Source of the DNA: Bordetella genomosp. 7
Lineage (GTDB): Bacteria > Pseudomonadota > Gammaproteobacteria > Burkholderiales > Burkholderiaceae_B
DNA length: 64,000 nucleotides
Reading direction: 5' to 3'
Assembly: GCF_002261265.1 (NCBI RefSeq)
Contig: NZ_NEVK01000003.1
Span: 1 to 64,000 of the forward strand
Positions 8,263 to 20,986 of this stretch are shown in pieces. The translations under genes were made by a program, and so were the position numbers. The stretch's first letter is position 1. Every line of letters starts with the position of its first letter. The notes under the pieces were generated by a model that was not told where the DNA came from, searched no databases, and saw only the letters and a program-made list of their open reading frames with translations.

Positions 8263-9989
8263 AGCGCGTGCCTTTCTTCGATAACCCCGTGCTGCGCGGC
8301 CAGCTGCCCACGTGGCGCGCGCGCCTGGTGCAGCTGATGCTGCTGGGCGGCTTCGTGGTGCTGGCAGGGCGCGCCCTGTATCTGCAGGGTTTGTCTACCG
8401 AATTCCTGCAACAGCAGGGCGAACGGCGATACGAGCGCACGCTGACGCTGTCGGCCACCCGGGGCAAGATCCTCGACCGCAACGGCGTCGTTCTGGCGTC
8501 AAGCGTGCCGGCGCGCGCTATCTGGGCAATACCGGAAGACGTCAAACCTGCGACGGGCGCACAGCTGGGCGACCTGGCCAAGCTGCTCGGAACATCGGTC
8601 GCCGATCTGCGCGGCCGTCTGGCCGATGAAGAGCGCAACTTCGTGTACCTGAAGCGCCAGGTGCCGATGGAAATCGCCGAGCAGATCAAGAAGCTGGATG
8701 TGCCCGGTATCCATCAGCAGCCCGAAACCCGCCGCTATTACCCGGATGGCGAAGTCACGGCGCATCTGGTGGGATTCACCAATGTCGAAGACAAAGGCCA
8801 GGAAGGCGTCGAGCTGGCGTTCGATGACTTGCTGTCCGGCACGCCCGGCAGCCGCCGTGTGATCAAAGACCGGTTGGGACGCGTGATCGAAGACGTGCAG
8901 GCGGTGACGATGCCGGTGAACGGCCGCGATCTGCACCTGTCCATCGACACCAGGCTGCAGTACCTGGTTTATCGCGAACTGAGCGAGGCGCTCGAGCGCC
9001 ACCAGGCGTCTGCGGCCAGCGCCATCATCATGGACGTCGCCACCGGCGAAATTCTGGCGATGGCCAGCCTGCCGACGTTCGACCCCAACCGTCGCGAGAC
9101 TTTCCGCTCGACCAATCTGCGCAACCGCGCCATCACCGATACGTTCGAGCCGGGCTCGATCATGAAGCCCTTTACCGTCGCGCTGGCGTTGGATCTTGGG
9201 CGTATCACGACCAACACGCAGTTCGACACCGGCAACGGCGCTTTCCGCTACCAGGGAAGCACCATTCACGATGTCAGCCGCAACGGCACGCTGACGGTGG
9301 GCGGCGTGTTGCGCCGCTCCAGCAACATCGGCATGACCATGATCGCCGACAAACTCGATTCGCGCGAAATGTGGGAACGCTTCACCGAACTGGGCTTCGG
9401 GCGGGCGCCGCAGCTGGGCTTTCCGGGCGCCGCGCCCGGACGCCTGCGGCCATGGGATCGCTGGCGCCTTATCGAGAAGGCCACCATGGCATATGGATAC
9501 GGGCTGTCCGCATCCTTGCTGCAGGTGGCGCGTGCGTATACCGTTTTTGCCCGCGAGGGCGACATGGTGTCTCCCACGCTGGTCAAGCGCGACAGCGCCC
9601 CGACCAGCGTCAAGGTCTACACCCCCCAGGTGGCCGGATTGGTGCGCTCGATGCTCGAGGCAGCCGCCGGACCCGACGGCGCTAAGGCGGCTCAGGTGCA
9701 GGGGTATCGCGTGGCAGGCAAGAGCGGTACGGCGCGAAAAATTGTCGACGGCAAGTACAGCACCCAGCGTTACCGCAGTTCGTTCGTGGGTTTTGCGCCC
9801 GTGTCCAACCCCCGCATTGTGGTGGCTGTGTCCATCGACGAGCCCAGAACCGGCGGTTACTACGGCGGCGCGATTGCCGCGCCGGTGTTTTCCACGATCA
9901 CGGGCGGCAGCCTGCGCATGATAGGCGTGCAACCCGATGCCCCGTTCGAATCGACGATCGTGGCCGGCGTCCAGGAGCCCGCGCGATGA
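8259..9989 (+). CDS. ftsI: Peptidoglycan D,D-transpeptidase FtsI (PBP3)
   Basis: A 576-residue class B penicillin-binding protein that cross-links septal peptidoglycan. A short cytoplasmic tail and one membrane anchor (about residues 24-44) precede the PBP dimerisation domain beginning ATRGKILDRNG. The catalytic domain shows the serine motif SIMKP in FEPGSIMKPF, SSN in RRSSNIGM, and KSGT in AGKSGTARK. It starts at ATG 8259, overlapping the ftsL stop by four bases, and its stop overlaps murEF. It works with FtsW, encoded further along the operon. Confidence 0.95.
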   Translation: MKRVPFFDNPVLRGQLPTWRARLVQLMLLGGFVVLAGRALYLQGLSTEFLQQQGERRYERTLTLSATRGKILDRNGVVLASSVPARAIWAIPEDVKPATGAQLGDLAKLLGTSVADLRGRLADEERNFVYLKRQVPMEIAEQIKKLDVPGIHQQPETRRYYPDGEVTAHLVGFTNVEDKGQEGVELAFDDLLSGTPGSRRVIKDRLGRVIEDVQAVTMPVNGRDLHLSIDTRLQYLVYRELSEALERHQASAASAIIMDVATGEILAMASLPTFDPNRRETFRSTNLRNRAITDTFEPGSIMKPFTVALALDLGRITTNTQFDTGNGAFRYQGSTIHDVSRNGTLTVGGVLRRSSNIGMTMIADKLDSREMWERFTELGFGRAPQLGFPGAAPGRLRPWDRWRLIEKATMAYGYGLSASLLQVARAYTVFAREGDMVSPTLVKRDSAPTSVKVYTPQVAGLVRSMLEAAAGPDGAKAAQVQGYRVAGKSGTARKIVDGKYSTQRYRSSFVGFAPVSNPRIVVAVSIDEPRTGGYYGGAIAAPVFSTITGGSLRMIGVQPDAPFESTIVAGVQEPAR

Positions 9990-12814
9990 GCCCCGCACGC
10001 GTCATTGCCACCGCGGCCGACGCACTGGCCTGGCTGCGCTCGCGCGTATCCGGCGAGGCGCATTTGCGCCTGGATTCGCGCGAGGTGAATGCAGGCGACG
10101 TCTTTGTGGCCTGCCCCGGCGGATCTGCCGATGGACGCGCCTATATCGAACAGGCGCTCGCGCAGGGCGCCGCCGCGGTGCTTTGCCAGTCGCCGGCCCC
10201 GGCCGGCGTGGCCGGAGATTCCCGCGTCCTGGCCGTGCAAGCGTTGCGCCCGATGCTGGGCGAGCTCGCCGACGATTGGTACGGGCGCCCGTCGTCGCAA
10301 CTGAGCGTGGTGGCGATCACCGGAACCAACGGCAAGACATCATGCGTGCAATGGATTGCACAGGCGCTGAGCGCCGCCGGAAAGCCGTGCGGCAGCATCG
10401 GCACGCTGGGCGCGTTGCTGCCCGACGGCAGTTCGCTGGGCGGCCACTTGACGACCCCGGATGTCCTGAGCGTGCATCGCATCCTGGCGCAAATGCAGGC
10501 CGCGGGCGCCCAGGCCGTCGCCCTGGAGGCGTCGTCCATAGGGCTGGACCAGGGTCGGCTCGACGGCGTGCGCATTGCAGTGGCGGGCTTTACCAACCTG
10601 ACGCGCGACCATCTCGACTACCACGGCTCGATGGAGCGCTACGAACAGGCCAAGGCCGGGTTGTTCAATTGGCCCGGCCTGGCGGCCGCGGTGATCAATG
10701 CCGATGACGCCGCCGGCGACCGCTTGTTGCGCGCATTGCCTGGCGAGCGGGCCGTGGGATACAGCCAGCAGGGCATGGCGGTGGCATTCCAGGCGCGCGA
10801 CCTGCAGGCCACGGCGCACGGCCAGGTGTTCGTGCTGGCCTCGCCCGATGGCGAGGCCCAGATCGTCACATCGCTGCTGGGGCGCCACAACATATCGAAC
10901 CTGCTGCTGGTAGCCGGCGTGCTGTACAAGCTGGGTGCGCCCTTGAGCCAGATTGCCAAGGCGCTGAGCGCCACGCGCCCGGTGGATGGCCGCCTGCAGG
11001 TGGTCGTTCCCGTGCCGTTGCGTGCTTCGACCGCTGCGAGCCGCGGGCCGCTGGTCGTGGTGGACTATTCCCACACGCCGGACTCGCTTGCGCGCGCGCT
11101 GCTGGCGCTGCGGCCGGTGGCCGATGCGCGCGGCGGCCGCCTGGTGTGCCTGTTCGGGTGCGGCGGCGAGCGCGATGCGGGCAAGCGGCCGGAAATGGGC
11201 CGTATTGCCGCGGAACTGGCCGACAAGGTCACCGTGTCCAGCGACAATCCGCGCGGCGAAGATGCCGAGGCGATCATCTCGCAGATTCTCGCGGGGGTTC
11301 CGGCAGGGACGCGCTTGCATGTAGACCCGGATCGGGCGCGCGCCATCCTGCAATCGATCTGGGCGGCCGATCCTGACGACGTGGTGCTGCTCGCTGGCAA
11401 GGGCCACGAAACCTACCAGGAAATCAACGGCAACCGCTTGCCGTTCGACGACCGCGAATGGGCCCGGCTGGCCTTGTTGTTGCCGCAGGCCGCCGCGCTG
11501 TCCACCGATACCCGGCGTATTGGCGAGAACGAAATTTTCCTGGCACTGGTTGGCGAGCAGTTCGACGGCCACGCCTATGTGCTCCAGGCGCAGGCCGCCG
11601 GCGCCTGCGCGGCGATCGTGGCGCATCCTGTCGAAGGCGTGACGCTTGCGCAACTGGTGGTGGGCGACACTCGCCAGGCGTTGCAGCGTATCGGCGCGGC
11701 GTGGCGGGCCCGGTATTCGCTGCCCGTGATCGGCGTGGCCGGCAGCAATGGCAAGACCACGACCAAAGAAATGGTCGCCGCCATATTGGCCGACTGGCAG
11801 GGCGAAGCGGGCCGGCTGGCGACGGCGGGCAACTTCAATAACGACATAGGCGTGCCGCTGACTCTGCTGCGGCTGCGTCCGCAACACCGTGCCGCAGTGT
11901 TCGAGCTGGGCATGAACCATCCGGGCGAAATCGCGGGCCTGGCGGCGATGGCGGCTCCTTCCGTTGCGCTGATCACCAACGCGCAGCGCGAGCACCAGGA
12001 GTTCATGCATTCGGTCGAGGCGGTGGCGCGGGAAAACGGCGCCACGATCGAGGCCTTGCCGGTCGACGGCGTGGCGGTGTTCCCGGGCGACGACCCGCAT
12101 TGCGGTATCTGGGAGGCCCAGGCGGGCGCGCGCCGCGTGCTGCGCTTTGGATTGCAGCCGGGGCTGGATGTCTATGCCGAACAGATCGACGCCACGCCGC
12201 AGGGCACGCGCTGCCAGGTGGTGACCCCTGCCGGCACCGCCACATTGGCGTTGCCCGTTCCGGGGCTGCATAACTTGCGCAATGCCCTGGCCGCCATTGC
12301 TGCAGCGCTGGCAGCCGGCGCACCCTTGGCCGGTGCGGTGCGCGCCCTGGCCGGGTTCAGCGCCGTGGCGGGCCGCATGCAGCGCGTGGTGCTGGAAGAC
12401 GGCGCCGTGCTGATCGACGACACCTATAACGCCAATCCCGATTCGGTGCGCGCCGCGGTGGATGTGCTGGCCACGATGCCGGCACCTCGCGCCCTGGTGC
12501 TGGGCGACATGGGCGAGGTAGGAGAAAACGGCCCGGCCATGCACCGCGAAGTGGGCGAATACGCCCGCGAGCATGGCATCGACAGGCTCTATACGCTGGG
12601 CGAGGCCAGCCGCGATAGCGCGGCTGCGTTCGGTCCGGGCGCGGCCGTGTGCGATACGGTTGAAGACATTGTGGCCGCGTTGCGCGGCGCGGGCCACGCA
12701 AGCATTCTGGTGAAAGGTTCGCGCTTTATGCGCATGGAGCGGGTAGTGAAGGTGCTGTCGACGAACAATAACAAGACCACGGCCGGGCGCCAGGGAGACC
12801 CGCATGCTGCTTGA
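9986..12814 (+). CDS. murEF: Bifunctional MurE-MurF ligase fusion
   Basis: A 942-residue fusion of two ATP-dependent Mur ligases acting in succession in the cytoplasm: MurE adds meso-diaminopimelate to UDP-MurNAc-L-Ala-D-Glu, MurF adds D-Ala-D-Ala. The MurE half has ATP loop GTNGKTSC near residue 113 and the DNPR motif near 420 that marks diaminopimelate specificity. The MurF half has [11 protein letters not shown] near residue 585 and ends in [12 protein letters not shown]. The junction is near residue 500, right after the MurE end [10 protein letters not shown] and the [12 protein letters not shown] segment. The usual first roughly 20 residues of MurF appear absorbed. The frame is continuous, so this is not two genes with a missed stop. 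Such a fusion is known in Bordetella. Confidence 0.95.
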   Translation: MSPARVIATAADALAWLRSRVSGEAHLRLDSREVNAGDVFVACPGGSADGRAYIEQALAQGAAAVLCQSPAPAGVAGDSRVLAVQALRPMLGELADDWYGRPSSQLSVVAITGTNGKTSCVQWIAQALSAAGKPCGSIGTLGALLPDGSSLGGHLTTPDVLSVHRILAQMQAAGAQAVALEASSIGLDQGRLDGVRIAVAGFTNLTRDHLDYHGSMERYEQAKAGLFNWPGLAAAVINADDAAGDRLLRALPGERAVGYSQQGMAVAFQARDLQATAHGQVFVLASPDGEAQIVTSLLGRHNISNLLLVAGVLYKLGAPLSQIAKALSATRPVDGRLQVVVPVPLRASTAASRGPLVVVDYSHTPDSLARALLALRPVADARGGRLVCLFGCGGERDAGKRPEMGRIAAELADKVTVSSDNPRGEDAEAIISQILAGVPAGTRLHVDPDRARAILQSIWAADPDDVVLLAGKGHETYQEINGNRLPFDDREWARLALLLPQAAALSTDTRRIGENEIFLALVGEQFDGHAYVLQAQAAGACAAIVAHPVEGVTLAQLVVGDTRQALQRIGAAWRARYSLPVIGVAGSNGKTTTKEMVAAILADWQGEAGRLATAGNFNNDIGVPLTLLRLRPQHRAAVFELGMNHPGEIAGLAAMAAPSVALITNAQREHQEFMHSVEAVARENGATIEALPVDGVAVFPGDDPHCGIWEAQAGARRVLRFGLQPGLDVYAEQIDATPQGTRCQVVTPAGTATLALPVPGLHNLRNALAAIAAALAAGAPLAGAVRALAGFSAVAGRMQRVVLEDGAVLIDDTYNANPDSVRAAVDVLATMPAPRALVLGDMGEVGENGPAMHREVGEYAREHGIDRLYTLGEASRDSAAAFGPGAAVCDTVEDIVAALRGAGHASILVKGSRFMRMERVVKVLSTNNNKTTAGRQGDPHAA

Positions 12815-13973
12815 GATTGCCCGCTGGCTGTCCGATGACGTCCGTGCGATCGGCGTGCTGGAATACATTACGCTGCGCGCCGTGCTGGCCTGCGCCACCG
12901 CGCTGTTGATCGGCCTGTTGGCCGGGCCGCGGGTGATCCGCAAGCTTACCGAAATGAAGATCGGCCAGGCCGTGCGCGCCTACGGCCCCGAGTCGCACCT
13001 GGTCAAGACCGGCACGCCGACGATGGGCGGCGCGCTTATCCTGATTGCCATCGCCATCAGCACGGTGCTCTGGGCAGACTGGACCAACCGTTTCGTGTGG
13101 GTGGTATTGCTCGTGACCTTCGGTTTCGGCTGGATCGGCTGGATGGACGACTACCGCAAGGTGGTGTACCGCGATCCGGAAGGGATGCCGGCGCGGCAGA
13201 AATTCTTCTGGCAAGCCACCATAGGCCTGGTTGCGGCGGTATATCTGGCTTTCGCGGTATCTGCGCCCGCCAACACCGAACTGTGGCCTTTGTTCAAGGC
13301 ATGGGTGAGCAGCGGCTTTGCCATGCCCTTGCCGACGCGCGCCGACCTGATCGTGCCGTTTTTCAAGTCGGTGAGCTACCCGCTGGGCGTGCTGGGCTTC
13401 GTGGCCCTGACCTGGGCGGTGATCGTGGGAACGAGCAATGCCGTCAACCTGACCGACGGCCTGGACGGGCTGGCCATCATGCCCACCGTGATGGTGGGCA
13501 GCGCGCTAGGCATATTTGCCTACGTGGTCGGGCGGGTCGACTATTCCAAGTACCTGTTGTTTCCCTACATTCCGGGCGCCGCAGAACTGATGGTGCTGTG
13601 CGCGGCCATTGCGGGCGCCGGCCTGGCTTTCCTGTGGTTCAACGCATACCCGGCCCAGGTGTTCATGGGCGACGTCGGCGCGCTGGCACTGGGCGGCGCC
13701 CTTGGCACCATCGCGGTGATCGTCCGGCAGGAAATCGTGCTTTTCATCATGGGCGGCGTGTTCGTCGTGGAAACCCTGTCGGTGATGATGCAGGTGACCT
13801 GGTTCAAGTACACCAAGCGCAAGTACGGACAAGGGCGGCGCATATTCCGCATGGCGCCGCTGCACCATCATTTCGAGGTCGGCGGCTGGAAGGAAACCCA
13901 GGTCGTCGTGCGCTTCTGGATCATCAGCATGATGCTGGTGCTGATCGGCCTTTCCACTTTGAAGTTGCGATGA
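12804..13973 (+). CDS. mraY: Phospho-N-acetylmuramoyl-pentapeptide transferase
   Basis: A 389-residue polytopic inner-membrane enzyme that transfers phospho-MurNAc-pentapeptide to undecaprenyl phosphate, making lipid I. Family signatures include the active-site DDY in [35 protein letters not shown], and the APLHHHFE loop with the downstream [11 protein letters not shown] segment. About ten membrane segments are expected, as usual. The start lies 11 bp inside the end of murEF, and its stop overlaps the start of murD by four bases. Confidence 0.95.
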   Translation: MLLEIARWLSDDVRAIGVLEYITLRAVLACATALLIGLLAGPRVIRKLTEMKIGQAVRAYGPESHLVKTGTPTMGGALILIAIAISTVLWADWTNRFVWVVLLVTFGFGWIGWMDDYRKVVYRDPEGMPARQKFFWQATIGLVAAVYLAFAVSAPANTELWPLFKAWVSSGFAMPLPTRADLIVPFFKSVSYPLGVLGFVALTWAVIVGTSNAVNLTDGLDGLAIMPTVMVGSALGIFAYVVGRVDYSKYLLFPYIPGAAELMVLCAAIAGAGLAFLWFNAYPAQVFMGDVGALALGGALGTIAVIVRQEIVLFIMGGVFVVETLSVMMQVTWFKYTKRKYGQGRRIFRMAPLHHHFEVGGWKETQVVVRFWIISMMLVLIGLSTLKLR

Positions 13974-15502
13974 ACAGTAGTACCGAGCCCCTTCGCACCG
14001 ATGCGCCGCGCGTCCTGATCCTTGGATTGGGCGAGACCGGCGTGGCTGCCGCGCGCTGGTGCGCGCGGCAAGGTGCGGCCCTGCGCGTGGCGGACACGCG
14101 CGACGCCCCTGGGGGGCTCGCTGCGCTGCGCGAGGCGCTGGCGGACGCGCAAGTAGAGTATTGCCTGGGGTGCGGCGACGTCTTCGACCCGGCGCTGCTT
14201 GATGGCGTGGCGCAGCTGGTGCTGAGCCCGGGGCTGGCACCGGCGCAGTCGCCGGCCCGCGAGCTTCTGGGCGAGGCCGCCGCGCGCGGCATCGAAGTGG
14301 TGGGTGAAATTGAACTGTTCGCCCGCGCACTGGCTGAATTGGCCGAATCGCGCGAGTATCGGCCGAAGGTGCTGGCGGTGACCGGCACCAACGGCAAGAC
14401 CACCGTTACCGCACTGACCCGGCAGCTTGTCGAGGCAGGCGGGCTCTCGGCGCGCGCGGCCGGCAATATCGGGCCGGCCGCATTGGCCGCGCTGCTCGAA
14501 GCCCTGGACACGGATGCGTTGCCCCAGGTCTGGGTGCTGGAGCTGTCCAGCTTCCAGATCGAAACCACCCGCAGCCTGATGGCCGACGCCGCGGTCGTGC
14601 TCAACGTCACGCAAGATCACCTGGACTGGCACGGCGGCATGGACGCCTATGCCAGCGCCAAGGCACGCCTGTTGCAGATGGCGCGCGTGGCCATCGTCAA
14701 CCGCGACGATTCGCGCGTAGCGGCGATGGTCGAGGCACTGGAAGGCATGCAGGTGCGCAGTTTTGGGCGGGAAGCGCCGGTGCTGGTGGGCGACATGGGG
14801 CTGGAGTCGGGCCAGGGCATGGCATGGCTGGCCGCCAGCGAGCCTAACGATTTCGACGAGCCCGCGCCGCCGGTGCGGCGCAAGAAGAATGCGCCGCCGC
14901 CGACCCGGGCGGTGGGGCGGCTGAGCCGCCTGATGCCGCTGGACGCGCTGCGCATCCGTGGCCTGCACAACGGCCTGAACGCGCTGGCCGCGCTGCAGCT
15001 CGCGCGCGTGCTGGATATCGGCTGGGGGCCGATGCTGCGCGCCTTGCGCGACTATGCCGGCGAGCCGCATCGCGCCGCTTTCGTGCGTACCATCGGCGGC
15101 GTCGACTATATCAACGACAGCAAGGGCACCAATGTGGGCGCCACCGTGGCGGCGCTGGAAGGCCTGGGCCAGCCCGTGGTGCTGATCGCGGGCGGGCTGG
15201 GCAAAGGGCAGGACTTCTCGCCGCTGTCGCGGGTGGTCGCCCGTCATGCGCGGGCGGTGGTGCTGATCGGCGCCGATGGCCCGCAGATCGGCAGCGCGCT
15301 TGAAGGCACGGGCATACCGTGCGTGGCGGCAGCCGACATGCGCGACGCGGTGCGCCGCGCGGCTGACCTGGCCCAGCCGGGCGATGCCGTGTTGCTGTCA
15401 CCCGCCTGCGCGAGCATGGACATGTTCCGCAATTATCCTCACCGCGGCGCCGTGTTCATGGAAGAGGTCGAAGACCTTGCCCGCGACCGGGGAGAAGTGT
15501 GA
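13970..15502 (+). CDS. murD: UDP-N-acetylmuramoylalanine--D-glutamate ligase
   Basis: A 510-residue Mur ligase that adds D-Glu to UDP-MurNAc-L-Ala. It has an N-terminal Rossmann fold ([14 protein letters not shown]), ATP loop [18 protein letters not shown] and the C-terminal domain with [18 protein letters not shown] and [17 protein letters not shown]. It is longer than the roughly 440-residue E. coli enzyme. Part of the difference is an extra Pro/Arg/Lys-rich stretch at about residues 288-320 just before the [11 protein letters not shown] motif. The start ATG overlaps the mraY stop. An upstream in-frame extension to 13097 is the shadow of mraY. Confidence 0.95.
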   Translation: MNSSTEPLRTDAPRVLILGLGETGVAAARWCARQGAALRVADTRDAPGGLAALREALADAQVEYCLGCGDVFDPALLDGVAQLVLSPGLAPAQSPARELLGEAAARGIEVVGEIELFARALAELAESREYRPKVLAVTGTNGKTTVTALTRQLVEAGGLSARAAGNIGPAALAALLEALDTDALPQVWVLELSSFQIETTRSLMADAAVVLNVTQDHLDWHGGMDAYASAKARLLQMARVAIVNRDDSRVAAMVEALEGMQVRSFGREAPVLVGDMGLESGQGMAWLAASEPNDFDEPAPPVRRKKNAPPPTRAVGRLSRLMPLDALRIRGLHNGLNALAALQLARVLDIGWGPMLRALRDYAGEPHRAAFVRTIGGVDYINDSKGTNVGATVAALEGLGQPVVLIAGGLGKGQDFSPLSRVVARHARAVVLIGADGPQIGSALEGTGIPCVAAADMRDAVRRAADLAQPGDAVLLSPACASMDMFRNYPHRGAVFMEEVEDLARDRGEV

Positions 15503-16695
15503 TGAGCCTGTTCGCCGACCTGACCGCCAGCGTCAATGCCGTACGGCCGGGACGCACCCGCATGCGCAACTACGATGCGCCGCTGGCGCTCGCGGCCACG
15601 ACGCTGCTGCTGCTCGGCCTGCTCATGGTGTATTCGGCATCCATCGCCCTGGCCGACGGCCCGCGATACGCGTCTTACGGGCGCTACTATTTCGTGCTGC
15701 GCCACGGCCTGTTCATGTGCGCCGGCCTGCTGGCAGGCGCCGTCGTGCTGACAATACCTTTGCGCGTCTGGCAGCGCCTGGCCATGCCGGGCTTCATGGT
15801 GTCGCTGGCCTTGCTGGTGCTGGTGCTGATACCGGGCGTGGGCAACGAAGTCAACGGCGCGCACCGCTGGATCCCGCTGGGTCCGCTGAATTTCCAGCCG
15901 TCCGAACTCATGAAGCTGGGCGCACTGCTTTACGCGGCGGACTACACCGTGCGCAAGCAGGAACACATGCAGGCGTTTGCGCGCGGCTTCTTGCCGATGG
16001 CTTGCGCGCTGGGCGGCGTGGGCATGCTGCTGTTGCTGGAGCCCGACCTGGGCGCGTTCATCGTGATCGTGGCCATCGCCGTGGGCATCCTGTTTCTGGG
16101 CGGCATCAATGGCAAGTATTTCAGCAGCCTGCTGGCGGTGCTGGTTGGCACCTTCCTGGCCCTGATCTGGCTGTCTCCCTGGCGTCGCGCGCGGCTGTTC
16201 GCGTATCTCGACCCCTGGAATGAGGCCAATGCCTATGGCAGCGCCTACCAGTTGTCGCACTCGCTGATCGCCCTGGGACGCGGCGAATGGCTGGGCGTGG
16301 GCCTGGGCGCAAGCGTAGAAAAACTGCATTACCTGCCCGAGGCCCATACAGATTTCCTGATGGCCGTGGTGGGCGAAGAACTGGGATTTGCCGGCGTGTT
16401 GCTGGTCATCGTGCTGTTCGTGGTGCTCATCCAGCGCGGCTTTGATATCGGCAGGCAGGCCATCGCCATGGAGCGCACTTTCGCGGGCCTGGTCGCGCAC
16501 GGCGTGGCGATCTGGTTCGGCGTGCAGGCGTTTATCAATATGGGCGTATGCCTGGGCCTGCTGCCTACCAAAGGGCTGACGCTGCCGCTGATGAGCTATG
16601 GGGGGTCTGGCCTCGTCATGAATCTTTGCGGCCTGGCGCTGTTGCTGCGGGTCGACATCGAGAACCGCATCATGATGCGAGGAGGCCGCGTATGA
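15502..16695 (+). CDS. ftsW: Peptidoglycan glycosyltransferase FtsW
   Basis: A 397-residue SEDS-family polymerase that extends septal glycan strands with FtsI. It has about ten membrane segments and the SEDS motifs [50 protein letters not shown], and the C-terminal [10 protein letters not shown]. The ATG at 15502 shares its A with the murD stop (TGATG). A GTG one codon earlier is also possible. Its stop overlaps the murG start by four bases. Confidence 0.94.
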   Translation: MSLFADLTASVNAVRPGRTRMRNYDAPLALAATTLLLLGLLMVYSASIALADGPRYASYGRYYFVLRHGLFMCAGLLAGAVVLTIPLRVWQRLAMPGFMVSLALLVLVLIPGVGNEVNGAHRWIPLGPLNFQPSELMKLGALLYAADYTVRKQEHMQAFARGFLPMACALGGVGMLLLLEPDLGAFIVIVAIAVGILFLGGINGKYFSSLLAVLVGTFLALIWLSPWRRARLFAYLDPWNEANAYGSAYQLSHSLIALGRGEWLGVGLGASVEKLHYLPEAHTDFLMAVVGEELGFAGVLLVIVLFVVLIQRGFDIGRQAIAMERTFAGLVAHGVAIWFGVQAFINMGVCLGLLPTKGLTLPLMSYGGSGLVMNLCGLALLLRVDIENRIMMRGGRV

Positions 16696-17761
16696 GCGCG
16701 CGCACGATCCTCATCATGGCCGGGGGCACGGGCGGGCACATCATGCCGGGCCTGGCCGTGGCCGACGTGCTGCGCGAACGCGGCTGGCGCGTGCAGTGGC
16801 TGGGCAACCCCGACAAGATGGAGGGCCGCCTGGTCCCGCCGCGAGGCATCGAACTGTTGCCCCTGCACTTCCAGGGCGTGCGCGGCCGCGGGGCCGCCGC
16901 GTTGCTGAAACTGCCGTTCTTGCTGTTGCGCGCCTGCGCACAGGCATGGGGCCATTTGTCCAGATCCCGCCCCGATGTCGTGCTGGGCATGGGCGGTTAT
17001 GTGGCTTTCCCGGGCGGCGCGATGGCGGCCTTGCGCGGATTGCCGCTGGTGGTGCATGAACAGAACGCGGTGGCCGGCAGCGCCAACCGCTGGCTGGCGC
17101 GCATGGCGCGCCGCGTGCTCAGCGGCTTCCCGGATGTATTGCCGCGTGGAGAAGTGCTGGGCAATCCGGTGCGCCGGGCCATGACCGAGCTTGCCGAGCC
17201 CGCCACGCGCTACGCTGAGCGTACGGGCCCGTTGCGCCTGCTGGTGGTGGGCGGCAGCCTGGGCGCGCAGGCGTTGAACACCACGTTGCCGCGCGCGCTC
17301 GCGATGCTCGATCCGCAGGACCGCCCGCACGTGACACACCAGGCCGGCGAGCAGCATCTGCAGCCGCTGCGGCAAGGCTATGCCGACGCAGGCGTGCAGG
17401 CCGATTGCCGCGATTTCATCGACGACATGGCGGCCGAGATGGGCCGCGCCGACCTCTTGGTATGCCGGGCCGGCGCCATGACGGTGGCCGAAGTGGCGGC
17501 GGCCGGCGTTGCCGCGCTTTTCGTGCCGTTTCCGCACGCGATCGACGACCACCAGACCGCGAACGCGCGTTTTCTCAGCGACTCGCAGGCGGCGTGGCTG
17601 TGCGCGCAGTCCGATCTGACTCCCGAGTGGCTGGCCGGGTGGCTGCGCCAGCGCTCCCGCCCCGAACTACAGGCCGTGGCCGAGCGGGCGCGCCAACATG
17701 CGCGCCCCGACGCGGCGGCCCATATCGCCGATGTCTGCGAACAGGCAGCGAGGCGCACACC

Positions 17762-17765
<4 letters not shown>
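16692..17765 (+). CDS. murG: Undecaprenyldiphospho-muramoylpentapeptide beta-N-acetylglucosaminyltransferase
   Basis: A 357-residue peripheral membrane GT-B transferase that adds GlcNAc to lipid I, giving lipid II. The N-terminal glycine-rich motif [42 protein letters not shown], and the donor-site segment [15 protein letters not shown] with [14 protein letters not shown] identify it. The ATG at 16692 follows GGAGG and overlaps the ftsW stop. In Bordetella pertussis, MurG has been proposed to scaffold the cytoplasmic Mur enzymes, which is of interest beside the fused MurEF. Confidence 0.94.
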
Positions 17766-19164
<1,399 letters not shown>

Positions 19165-19168
<4 letters not shown>

Positions 19169-20145
19169 ACCAGAAACCGCCAACCCGGAATATTGATGTG
19201 CAGGCCCTGGGCAAAGTGGGCGTGCTGTACGGCGGTCGATCTGCCGAGCGCGAGGTGTCGTTGATGTCCGGCGCAGGCGTGCATCAGGCGCTGTGTTCGG
19301 CGGGCGTGGACGCGCACCTGTTCGACACGGGCGAGCGATCGCTGGCGGAACTGGCCGCGGCCGGATTCGACCGCGTTTTCATCGCGCTGCATGGCCGCTA
19401 CGGCGAAGACGGCACGCTGCAGGGCGCGCTTGAGCTGCTGGGTTTGCCTTATACGGGCAGCGGCCCGATGGCCTCGAGCCTGGCCATGGACAAGACGATG
19501 ACCAAGCGGGTCTGGCTGCAGCACGGGCTGACCACGCCTGCTTTCGAGTTGCTGGACGCCGGTTCGGAGCTGCGCACGGTGCCCGACCGGCTGGGCCTGC
19601 CGCTCATCTTGAAGCCGCCGCACGAAGGCTCCACGGTAGGCATTACCAAGGTGGTCGGTTATTCCGATATGCAGGATGGTTACGCGCAGGCGGCAAAGTT
19701 CGACGACCGCGTGCTGGCCGAACAATTCATCGCGGGACGCGAACTGACCGTGGCGGTGCTGGGCACCGGGCGATCGGCGCGCGCGCTGCCGGTGATCGAG
19801 ATCGTGGCGCCCGGCGGCAACTACGACTACGAACACAAATATTTTTCGGATGACACGCAGTACTTCTGCCCGGCCGACTTGCCCGATGCCGTGGCGTCGC
19901 GCGTGGCCGAGCTGGCGGTGGATGCGTACCGGGCGCTCGATTGCGCGGGCTGGGGCCGCATCGACATGATGCTGGACGCCAACCACCAGCCGTGGCTGCT
20001 GGAGGCCAACACGTCGCCCGGGATGACGAGCCATTCGCTGGTGCCCATGGCGGCCAAGGCCGTAGGCATGAGCTACGCCGAACTGTGTGTGTCTATTGTG
20101 GCCGAGGCAGCGTGCAAGGTACGCAGCCCCGCACGCAACTCTTGA
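19165..20145 (+). CDS. ddl: D-alanine--D-alanine ligase
   Basis: A 326-residue ATP-grasp ligase making the D-Ala-D-Ala dipeptide used by the MurF half of MurEF. Visible motifs are [47 protein letters not shown], the metal-binding WGRIDMMLD, and [19 protein letters not shown]. The ATG overlaps the murC stop by four bases. The dcw-linked position suggests the DdlB type. Confidence 0.94.
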
Positions 20146-20157
20146 CCAGGACTGTCT

Positions 20158-20982
20158 GTGTGGAACGACGCGCGCACTACCAACCTCATCGCCAACACGC
20201 TGGCCGTGCTGGCGGTGTTGGCCATGCTCGCGGCCGCGGTCGTGTGGGTGGCGCATCGTCCGTACTTCACCCTGTCGGCGATCGAGCTGGAACCATCGGC
20301 CGAGGGCGAGCTGCGCTATGTGTCGCCCGAATCGGTGCGCGCCGTGATCGCACGCCGTTTCGAGGGCAATTTCTTTACGGTCGACCTGGACCAGGCCCGC
20401 GAGGTGTTCGAGTCGGTGCCCTGGGTGCGTCGCGCGTCCGTCCGGCGGATCTGGCCGGACACGCTGCGTGTGCGCATCGAGGAACAGCAGCCGCTGGCGC
20501 TGTGGAACGAAAACCAGATGATCAATACCTGGGGCGAAGCCTTTACGGCCAATACGGGCGAGCTGGAAGACGACAGCGAACTGCCGCAGTTTTCCGGCCC
20601 GGAAGGCTCGGAGGGGCTGGTGGTGCAGCGCTATGCGGAACTGGCTCGCTGGTTCGCGCCGCTGGATCTGCAAGTGCGCGAACTGGACCTGAGCCCGCGC
20701 TATGCCTGGAAGGCCACCCTGTCCAACGGCATGGCGCTGGACCTGGGCCGCGACCCCGGCGCCGATGCGCCCGATCCGCATGGGCTGCCCGGCGCCCTGC
20801 CGTTCGCCGCGCGCATCCAGCGATTCGTGCAGGCCTGGCCCGCGGTGACCAGCCGGCTGGAAGGGCGCGGCGTCACGCAGGCGGACTTGCGTTACCCCAA
20901 TGGTTTTGCGCTGGCCCTGGCGCCGCTGCCGGACGAATCGGCCAAATCCAAATCTCCATCCATCTCTTCGAAGAAGCGTTAA
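20158..20982 (+). CDS. ftsQ: Cell division protein FtsQ
   Basis: A 274-residue bitopic membrane protein with a short cytoplasmic N-terminus, a membrane helix (about residues 12-34), a POTRA domain (FTLSAIELEPSAEGELRYVS onward) and a beta domain. It recruits FtsB/FtsL to the septum. It begins with GTG at 20158, 12 bp after ddl. The C-terminal tail is Ser/Lys-rich. Motifs RRIWPDTLRVRIEEQQPLALW and YPNGFALAL are typical of the family. Confidence 0.92.
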   Translation: MWNDARTTNLIANTLAVLAVLAMLAAAVVWVAHRPYFTLSAIELEPSAEGELRYVSPESVRAVIARRFEGNFFTVDLDQAREVFESVPWVRRASVRRIWPDTLRVRIEEQQPLALWNENQMINTWGEAFTANTGELEDDSELPQFSGPEGSEGLVVQRYAELARWFAPLDLQVRELDLSPRYAWKATLSNGMALDLGRDPGADAPDPHGLPGALPFAARIQRFVQAWPAVTSRLEGRGVTQADLRYPNGFALALAPLPDESAKSKSPSISSKKR

Positions 20983-20986
20983 CGCC

